Assembly (NCBI GenBank): GCA_015711875.1 | Contig: JACVJG010000050.1 | Span: forward strand, 1 to 11,044 | Direction of reading: 5' to 3' | Length of the DNA stretch: 11,044 nucleotides | DNA from: Candidatus Solincola jinzensis | GTDB taxonomy: Bacteria > Actinomycetota > Geothermincolia > Geothermincolales > RBG-13-55-18 | Part shown: piece by piece, positions 1 to 4,424 of the stretch | How the letters are laid out: each line of letters opens with the position of its first letter | How positions within the stretch are numbered: position 1 is the stretch's first letter | The notes under the pieces: model-generated | The model's database searches: none | What the model was told of the DNA's origin: nothing | What the model saw: the letters and a program-made list of their open reading frames with translations, nothing else | Position numbers and translations under genes: made by a program

Positions 1-749
1 GTGCCGACTACTTCATGGTCTACGCCCGGACGAACCCCGATGCCCCGCCGCGGGACGGCCTGAGCTGCTTCCTGGTGGAGAGGGACGAGAGCGTGGAGGT
101 GAAGACGGTCTACGGGCTCATGGGCGCCCGAGGAAGCGGCACAGGAAGGGTGCTCTTCCGGGACACCAGGGTGCCGGTGGAGAATCTGGTGGGGGAGGAG
201 AACGGCGCCTCCCACATCTTCTACCGCATGATGGTCCCCGAGCGCATGACCTCCGCAGCGGGCTGCGTGGGGGCGGCGCGCGAGGCCATCGAGCTGGCGG
301 CGCGCTACACCACGCGGCGCAAGGCCTTCGGCGTGCAGATCAAGAACTTCCAGGCGGTGTCATTCATGATCGCCGAGAGCCTGGTCAAGCTGGACTCCAT
401 GGCCAGCCTCATCTGGATGACCGCGAAGGCCATAGACTCCGGCGTGCCCCACGGGCGCATGCGCCGCATGGTCTCGGAGTCCAAGAAATACGCCACCGAG
501 GCGGTATGGGATATCGTCTACAACGCCATGCAGGCTATGGGCGGCATCGCCTACACCAACGTTTACCCCATCGAGCGGATGCTCAGGGACAGCCGCCTGC
601 TCTCCATCTGGACCGGCACCAACGAGATCATGAACCTCATCATCCAGCACGAGTTCTACAAGGAGCTGGAGGAGAAGGTCAAGGGAAAGCGAGACGTCGA
701 ACTGGACGCCCCCGAGGCCTTCAACGAGGAGGAGAAGATCTACGAATAG
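1..749 (+). CDS. Acyl-CoA dehydrogenase, C-terminal part (5' end outside window)
   Basis: Flavoprotein that oxidises an acyl-CoA to the 2-enoyl-CoA, passing electrons to an electron-transfer flavoprotein; cytoplasmic. The reading frame is open from base 3 and ends in TAG at 747-749, leaving 248 residues of a family usually near 380-400. Visible parts are the end of the middle beta domain and the whole C-terminal helical domain, with the RRKAFG motif near base 315, the MGGIAY segment near 537 and the WTGTNEIM segment at 609-632. The residue before GTNE is Thr (612-614), where medium- and short-chain enzymes carry the catalytic Glu. A Glu is present in PERM (240-242), the place used by isovaleryl- and long-chain-type enzymes, so this protein probably belongs to that class. 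The substrate cannot be read from sequence. The tail is acidic (ends EEEKIYE). The gene is convergent with the TetR operon that follows. The family call is secure. Confidence 0.95.
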   Translation, partial: ADYFMVYARTNPDAPPRDGLSCFLVERDESVEVKTVYGLMGARGSGTGRVLFRDTRVPVENLVGEENGASHIFYRMMVPERMTSAAGCVGAAREAIELAARYTTRRKAFGVQIKNFQAVSFMIAESLVKLDSMASLIWMTAKAIDSGVPHGRMRRMVSESKKYATEAVWDIVYNAMQAMGGIAYTNVYPIERMLRDSRLLSIWTGTNEIMNLIIQHEFYKELEEKVKGKRDVELDAPEAFNEEEKIYE

Positions 750-892
750 GGAGGTCCTACCGGGGGTTTATGGGCCATATCGTTGCCCGGGTTACGAACG
801 GATGCATATGCGCGCACAAGCCCTTCCGGTTCTGCGGGCGCCGGTGCGGAGAGGGAAGTCTCTCGCTTATCGGAAGGAAAGAGCGCGCGAGA
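750..892. other. Convergent intergenic region with weak hairpin
   Basis: Non-coding gap between the 3' ends of the dehydrogenase gene and the TetR operon. It contains a bulged hairpin at 846-866 (arms GCG+AGAG and CTCT+CGC, one bulged G, loop GGAAGT), followed on the plus strand by TTAT. It also holds CCTTCCG/CGGAAGG arms about 42 bases apart. Either might help termination for one or both converging transcripts, but neither has a convincing T-run. Confidence 0.3.
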
Positions 893-1513
893 TCAAGAGC
901 GGGGGGCAAGGGAGGCCAGGAAGGGGCGCAAGAGAACGGAGGCGGCCTCCTCACCGCGCGGGATGAGCCAGTCTTCCTCGTAAGCGAGCATGTACACGAG
1001 GAAGAAGAAGATGAGCACCAGGATCCAGGAGACGAAGGAGGTATCGAGGGCGGGGTCAAGGGTCCCCTCCTCTATACCCCTTTGCATCAGCTTCTCTATC
1101 TCCTCCGCACGCTCCGCGAGCAGGCCCTCGATGTTCTCCTGGAACTCCCGCGTCGCCGCCTCGGAGATGGTGTTGACCACTATACGCAGCATGTCGGGGT
1201 TCTCCATGCCGAAACGGAAATGATTGCGCATGAGGGCGTCGGCCAGCTCGTTGAAATCGCTGGCCTCGGGGAGTTCCCTCCAGAGGTTGTCCACGATGGC
1301 GCCGTAGACTTCATTGCGCGCGGCGTAGAAAAGCTCGCGTTTGCTGGGGAAATAGCGATAGATGGCGCGCTTGGTGATACCCGCCGCGTGGGCGATGTCG
1401 GTCATGGAGGCGCCGTCGTAGTTCTTGGCCGCGAAGGCCTTGACGGCGGCCTCGATGATCTGCTGTCGGCGGTTCCCCCTCGGCCTGCGAACGTTATCCG
1501 CCATCCTAGCCAT
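893..1513 (-). CDS. TetR/AcrR-family transcriptional regulator (second gene of TetR pair)
   Basis: DNA-binding repressor-type regulator of 206 residues, a normal TetR length. The N-terminal three-helix domain spans about residues 15-62, with the helix-turn-helix in SMTDIAHAAGITKRAIYRYF. The rest is the ligand-binding and dimerisation domain, which is not conserved enough to name a ligand. Near residue 168 there is a strikingly hydrophobic run (WILVLIFFFLVYML), probably a core or dimer helix rather than a membrane span. The ATG at 1513 lies five bases after the stop of the upstream TetR gene, so the two are surely co-transcribed. A second ATG three codons later (1504) is an equally possible start, and neither has a strong ribosome binding site, which fits translational coupling. 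The neighbouring acyl-CoA dehydrogenase makes fatty-acid or acyl-CoA genes a reasonable guess as targets, but this is inference. Confidence 0.9.
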   Translation of the reverse strand: MARMADNVRRPRGNRRQQIIEAAVKAFAAKNYDGASMTDIAHAAGITKRAIYRYFPSKRELFYAARNEVYGAIVDNLWRELPEASDFNELADALMRNHFRFGMENPDMLRIVVNTISEAATREFQENIEGLLAERAEEIEKLMQRGIEEGTLDPALDTSFVSWILVLIFFFLVYMLAYEEDWLIPRGEEAASVLLRPFLASLAPRS

Positions 1514-1518
1514 CCCGT

Positions 1519-2124
1519 TCAGTCCGCAACCGCGACCGTGGCCAGCAGCCGGTCTATCAGATCCATGTACTCTTCCTTGTCCCTGAAGGGCACCTCCAGG
1601 CCCAGGGCGTTGGCGATATAGACGATCTCCACCAGGGATATGAAGCTCCAGGCGAAGTTGGCGACCTCGAGGTCTTTTTTCACCGCACCCTGCCGTTGCG
1701 CCTCCTCGAGGATATAGGACACGGCGTCGTGCAGGCGGTGGAGGCGCTGCATGGGAGACTTGCGCAGACCGCCCGACCCGAGCTCGGGGATGGAATAATA
1801 ATAGGCGCGCATCTTGCTGCGGTGGCGGATGGTGTAGTCGAAAATGGCCTCCGCCGCTTCCCTTAACCCCTCCAGCGGGGTATGCCGCTTGAGCACCCTC
1901 CTGGTGACGTAATTGGAGATGTCCTCGACCGCCGCGTTGCGCATGCATTCGACAAGGTCAGCCTTGTCCCGGAAATGCTGGTAGAGCACGGGCTCGGTTA
2001 TCCCGGCCTCCGCCGCGATGTCCGCGGTGGTGCAGCTGTAATAACCTTTGCGGGCGAGGCACCTCTCCGCGGCCTTGATGATGCTCAGTCTTCTTTTGTC
2101 CGCGGGCAGTCTCTTCTTGCCCAT
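1519..2124 (-). CDS. TetR/AcrR-family transcriptional regulator (first gene of TetR pair)
   Basis: TetR-type regulator of 201 residues. The DNA-binding domain is at about residues 10-58, with the helix-turn-helix in TTADIAAEAGITEPVLYQHF and a basic N-terminus (MGKKRLPADKRR). The C-terminal domain is helical with a Tyr-rich stretch (MRAYYYSIPEL) that could line a ligand pocket. The start at 2124 is preceded directly by AAGGGAG, close to the ATG but the best signal available. The stop at 1519-1521 is five bases before the second TetR gene. The two proteins are clearly different in sequence, so this is a pair of distinct regulators and not a recent duplication. Such a pair could form a heterodimer or a cascade, which is only inference. 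No ligand or target can be assigned. Confidence 0.9.
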   Translation of the reverse strand: MGKKRLPADKRRLSIIKAAERCLARKGYYSCTTADIAAEAGITEPVLYQHFRDKADLVECMRNAAVEDISNYVTRRVLKRHTPLEGLREAAEAIFDYTIRHRSKMRAYYYSIPELGSGGLRKSPMQRLHRLHDAVSYILEEAQRQGAVKKDLEVANFAWSFISLVEIVYIANALGLEVPFRDKEEYMDLIDRLLATVAVAD

Positions 2125-2223
2125 CTCCCTTGGCCTTCGTGTCGCAGAGATGATATCGGGCCGTCCCCGGAGGGCTGCTTGAACTCAGTCCGCAACCTGG
2201 CAGAATCACCAACCATCCGGCTT

Positions 2224-2229
2224 ATGATA
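2224..2229 (-). promoter_or_regulatory. Candidate extended -10 box for the TetR pair
   Basis: On the minus strand this reads TATCAT preceded by TGG, an extended -10 pattern. It is flanked by a short GATA-N6-TATC inverted repeat (2226-2239) that could be part of an operator. A second TATCAT lies at 2150-2155, closer to the gene. No good -35 box is seen for either, so which is used, if any, is uncertain. Confidence 0.3.
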
Positions 2230-2574
2230 CCACATTATCGCGGGGATCACCTAAGCGAGCACTCCGGGATGAATGCGGTCGCGTTGATGGAACAAACACG
2301 CCAAAAGTTAGGCACCGTTTCCTTTATTGCTGAAACGACATACACCTGGAAAGCCGTGATGTGGGGGATTTGCCTTTCTTTCCGGGGTATGCCGGCCCTG
2401 TAAATGCATCGTGTCCTGGGCGGCGAGAGGGGACCAAAGGGGAAGAGTCCTTCTTTCTGAGGTATGTGAGGCACGTTTGCTTCCATTGACGCTTGGCTTC
2501 CAACACCCTGATCTTTCCTCGGGCGCCGGCCCTTCCTTCGCCTATCAGCGATCAGCCGCAGGGATCTCTCTGTA

Positions 2575-2605
2575 CACGCCTTCAAGGTGGGAACCGCAGG
2601 AGGTC
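2575..2605. repeat. 31-bp direct repeat, copy 1
   Basis: Matches copy 2 (2648-2678) at 28 of 31 positions, 73 bases apart. The core shared block is CCGCAGGAGGTC. On the minus strand similarity continues, with a 7-base indel, into a following TACAG. The copy lies in non-coding DNA. Confidence 0.8.
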
Positions 2606-2647
2606 GAAAACCCTTCGGCCAGTCTCGCTGTTACCCTGTACCCCCTG

Positions 2648-2678
2648 CACGTCTTCAAGGAGGGAGCCGCAGGAGGTC
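2648..2678. repeat. 31-bp direct repeat, copy 2, overlapping the end of a small gene
   Basis: Second copy of the repeat at 2575-2605, with three mismatches. It overlaps the TGA stop (2677-2679) of the small minus-strand gene. In this copy only, the GCAGGAGG segment (2669-2676) can pair with CCCCCTGC (2641-2648), giving an 8-bp stem with one G-U pair and a 20-base loop just after the stop. That could act as a 3' end structure, although no T-run follows. Confidence 0.8.
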
Positions 2679-2874
2679 AAACACCGCCCGCTTTGGAGCG
2701 GTCATGCGTTCCATCGCTTTCCTTCCCCGCGGTTCCGTCGTCGCTGTTGGATATGGACATGCCCATCCGTTCCCTGGACCTAGCTTTGAGCCAGGCCCGG
2801 ATGGCACGTTTTTTATCCTCGGGGTCGCTGAGGTCGAAGGTCTCGCCGTCGATCTCTACCTTTTTCCCGTCCAC
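2677..2874 (-). CDS. Small hypothetical protein, 65 residues, GTG start
   Basis: I do not recognise a family. The start is taken at the GTG at 2874 because AAGGTGGGG lies just upstream at good spacing; the in-frame ATG further upstream (2988) would add 38 residues with poor codon use and would read through the candidate promoter. The protein is very hydrophilic. It starts with a short beta-like segment (KKVEIDGETFDLSD), continues with a charged helix (PEDKKRAIRAWLKARSRER), and ends in a low-complexity Ser/Asp/Gly/Lys tail. Third codon positions are GC-rich as in neighbouring genes, which supports real coding. No signal peptide, membrane segment or Cys is present. It is a lone gene between the TetR-VOC operon terminator and the long non-coding stretch. 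Function unknown. Confidence 0.6.
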   Translation of the reverse strand: MDGKKVEIDGETFDLSDPEDKKRAIRAWLKARSRERMGMSISNSDDGTAGKESDGTHDRSKAGGV

Positions 2875-2888
2875 CGCCCCACCTTGCG

Positions 2889-2894
2889 AGTGTA
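2889..2894 (-). promoter_or_regulatory. Candidate -10 box for the small gene
   Basis: TACACT on the minus strand, 14 bases from the GTG start, leaving a short leader containing the AAGGTGGGG ribosome binding site. It fits the TANNNT form typical of actinobacterial housekeeping promoters. No clear -35 box is present. Confidence 0.35.
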
Positions 2895-3054
2895 CAGAAT
2901 TGTTACGACTATTCGGTTTTCGGTCAGGACCTGGAAATCCTTGAAGTGTGCCCCTATCCTGGGCGGTTTGCCAGGCAGGCCAGGCCATGGCCCGCCTTTC
3001 GGCATCGCGTGGCTGTGGAAGCTGGGGCAGCGCCCTTTAGATTAAAGCTTCCCC

Positions 3055-3088
3055 AAAGAAAGCCGCGTCTCGCGGTGCGAGTCCGCGC
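3055..3088 (-). terminator. Intrinsic terminator after the TetR-VOC operon
   Basis: On the minus strand, directly after the VOC stop codon, a GC-rich hairpin forms: inner arms CTCGC and GCGAG around ACC, extended by a G-C pair and CGC/GCG with one mismatch and one bulge. It is followed by CTTTCTTT. Position and strand fit the end of this operon. Confidence 0.65.
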
Positions 3089-3091
3089 CTC

Positions 3092-3640
3092 TTAATGCCT
3101 GCCGGGGGGAAACCCGAAGCGCTCCTGAACGCGTGCCAGTGGCTTGACCAGCCATGGCGACTGGCGCGCCTGGAAGCCCAGGAAGCGCGTCTGGATGAAC
3201 TCGAGGATCACTCCTACCGTGTCCTGAGTATCGAGGTAAGCGTAGTCGATGGTCATGCCGAGCTGTTTGAGGGTGCCGCGTTGCAGGACCCCGATGCCCG
3301 CTTCTTCGCATGCCCTCAGGCGCTCCTCCAGGTCGTTCACCTCGAATCCCAGGTGGTGAAGGCCCTCCTCGCGCCCTCCCAGGGTGTCGAGGTAGAGGTT
3401 GTTCCCCTCAGCGATGTTGATGAGTTCCAGTTGTATGCCGCCGCTGTAGCCCATGGCTATGCGCCCCTTCACCGAGACCTCGCATCCGCGGTCCAGGCAG
3501 TAAGCCGTCTCCCCCTCCAGCACCAGCCAGGGACCTATGCCGAACACCCCCTGAAAACGGGCTATTGCCGCTTCCATGTCCTTGACGTAGATGCCGATCT
3601 GGGACAGGCGAGGCATATGGAGACCGTTTTTCCTGCTCAT
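3092..3640 (-). CDS. VOC-family protein (glyoxalase / methylmalonyl-CoA epimerase-like)
   Basis: A 182-residue vicinal-oxygen-chelate protein with two beta-alpha-beta-beta-beta repeats, at about residues 11-75 and 90-150. By position the metal ligands would be Gln14 (SQIGIYV), Gln70 (GGIQLELI), His96 (GLHHLGFE) and Glu147 (VILEFIQ). The first is Gln where methylmalonyl-CoA epimerase has His. The IGPW motif after the first helix is common in a subgroup of Glyoxalase_4-type proteins of unknown substrate. The start at 3640 is supported by GGAAGGGGG five bases upstream; the ATG at residue 9 lacks such a site. It begins 16 bases after the TetR stop, so the two form an operon. A small acyl-CoA, hydroxy acid or aromatic substrate is plausible, but epimerase activity should not be assumed. 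Confidence 0.88.
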   Translation of the reverse strand: MSRKNGLHMPRLSQIGIYVKDMEAAIARFQGVFGIGPWLVLEGETAYCLDRGCEVSVKGRIAMGYSGGIQLELINIAEGNNLYLDTLGGREEGLHHLGFEVNDLEERLRACEEAGIGVLQRGTLKQLGMTIDYAYLDTQDTVGVILEFIQTRFLGFQARQSPWLVKPLARVQERFGFPPGRH

Positions 3641-3656
3641 CGTGACCCCCTTCCCA

Positions 3657-4283
3657 TCAAACCGGAGTCCGGGCGGGCAGTTTGGAGAGTATGGAGGAGA
3701 TAGCTCTCACGAGGCTCTGCTCGTAGACCTCCGGCGGCCGGTCCTTGTTGTTCATCCAGTAGATGACGGTGGATTCCACCATGCCGATGAGGATGACCGC
3801 CAGCACGTCTATATCTTCCTTCGGCACCTTGGCGGTATCGGTGTAAGAACTCACCACTCCCGCTACCACGTCGATGATGCTCTTGCGGATCTGTATTACC
3901 CGTTCCCTGGCCTTGGCGTCTACGTTGAGATCTGTATCGTATATCAGCCTGAAAGCAGCCTCCGACCTGGTCACGAACTCGAAGTAAGCGTGCACGCTGT
4001 GGCGTATGGAGGTGAGCCAGTCCATCTCGGAGGGGGTGGGGAGGAGCAGAGAGGCGCGCAGTTCCTCGCCCGCGTTGTCGATGATGGCCAGTAAGAGGTC
4101 GAGTTTGCTCGAGAAGTGACGGTAGAGGATGGGTTTGGTGACATCGGCCCGTTCCGCTATGGTGTCCATGAGGGCGCCGTGGTACCCGAACTCCACGAAG
4201 GCGCTCAGGGCGGCGTCCAGGATCACCTTTCTGCGCTCTGAGGCCGGCAGGCGTCTTTTACGGTTACCGTCCGTTTCCTTCAT
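3657..4283 (-). CDS. TetR/AcrR-family transcriptional regulator of the VOC operon
   Basis: TetR-type regulator of 208 residues. The basic N-terminus (GNRKRRLPASERRK) leads into a DNA-binding domain at about residues 15-63, with the helix-turn-helix in LMDTIAERADVTKPILYRHF. The C-terminal domain is helical and of the usual size. The ATG at 4283 is chosen because GGGGTG lies five bases upstream. The in-frame ATG at 4301 overlaps the -10 box and so would not be on the transcript. It is the first gene of an operon with the VOC protein. A palindrome over the -35 region of its promoter suggests autoregulation, with the VOC substrate or product as a possible inducer (inference). Confidence 0.92.
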   Translation of the reverse strand: MKETDGNRKRRLPASERRKVILDAALSAFVEFGYHGALMDTIAERADVTKPILYRHFSSKLDLLLAIIDNAGEELRASLLLPTPSEMDWLTSIRHSVHAYFEFVTRSEAAFRLIYDTDLNVDAKARERVIQIRKSIIDVVAGVVSSYTDTAKVPKEDIDVLAVILIGMVESTVIYWMNNKDRPPEVYEQSLVRAISSILSKLPARTPV

Positions 4284-4299
4284 GTTTTCACCCCGCAAC

Positions 4300-4305
4300 A
4301 TATTA
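4300..4305 (-). promoter_or_regulatory. Extended -10 promoter of the TetR-VOC operon
   Basis: On the minus strand this is TAATAT preceded by TGC, an extended -10 element. Transcription should begin near 4293, giving a leader of about ten bases that carries the GGGGTG ribosome binding site. The -35 position (about 4323-4328) has a poor match and lies within the palindrome. Confidence 0.55.
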
Positions 4306-4315
4306 GCATCAAAGC

Positions 4316-4334
4316 CTCAGTTCCGAGAAGTGAG
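4316..4334. promoter_or_regulatory. Probable TetR operator (19-bp imperfect palindrome)
   Basis: CTCAGTTCCGAGAAGTGAG: the arms CTCA-n-TTC and GAA-n-TGAG are exact inverted repeats around a CGA centre, with one mismatched pair per arm position 5. Its centre falls on the expected -35 box of the adjacent TetR-VOC promoter. Size and location match TetR-family autoregulatory sites. The assignment rests on sequence symmetry and position alone. Confidence 0.5.
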
Positions 4335-4367
4335 TGGACAAAGATGTAAGCTGCGTCGCGGGGGCAG

Positions 4368-4388
4368 GGGCATGGATGGACCATGCCC
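4368..4388 (-). terminator. Hairpin after the sensor kinase gene
   Basis: A perfect 8-bp stem (GGGCATGG / CCATGCCC) with a 5-base loop, about 37 bases after the kinase stop codon. No T-run follows on the minus strand, so it would be a U-less terminator or an mRNA end-stabilising structure. It could instead act as a protein-binding palindrome, as it lies some 35 bases upstream of the TetR operator. Confidence 0.4.
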
Positions 4389-4424
4389 TTGATGGCTAAG
4401 CCCGCGTGGAAGAAAACGGGTCGT

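Larger units (their letters stand above)
2125..2676. other. 552-base non-coding stretch upstream of the TetR pair
   Basis: No frame here has convincing codon use or a ribosome binding site. It holds two candidate minus-strand -10 boxes for the TetR operon, a CGTTTC/GAAACG inverted repeat (2316-2321 and 2332-2337), and two copies of a 31-bp direct repeat near its right end. I do not recognise a riboswitch or other structured RNA. Its length is unusual for this gene-dense window, so it could hold an unrecognised small RNA or gene remnants. Confidence 0.5.

Noticed and set aside
506..1621. A 371-codon plus-strand frame running from inside the acyl-CoA dehydrogenase gene through the TetR gene
   Set aside because: It overlaps two well-supported genes in other frames or strands, has low-complexity Gly/Arg/His-rich translation and no family resemblance. 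It is a by-product of high GC content.
1514..1948. An upstream extension of the second TetR gene to an ATG at 1948
   Set aside because: It would overlap most of the first TetR gene and adds no recognisable domain. The TetR fold begins just after the ATG at 1513.
1519..2197. A 13-bp exact repeat, TCAGTCCGCAACC, at 1519-1531 and 2185-2197
   Set aside because: It spans the end of one TetR gene and lies upstream of that gene's start, but a 13-bp match is expected about once by chance in a window of this size, and flanking bases do not match.
2316..2337. CGTTTC/GAAACG hairpin as part of a riboswitch
   Set aside because: A single 6-bp stem with a 10-base loop. I could not match the surrounding sequence to any riboswitch consensus I know.
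2411..2944. A 177-codon plus-strand frame across the gap and the small gene
   Set aside because: Pro/Ser-rich translation without domains, no ribosome binding site, and it runs antisense through the better supported small gene.
2982..2991. GGCCATGGCC-type palindrome and nearby GCCAGGC repeats
   Set aside because: Short GC-rich self-complementary runs are frequent in DNA of this composition. No promoter or gene end is tied to them.
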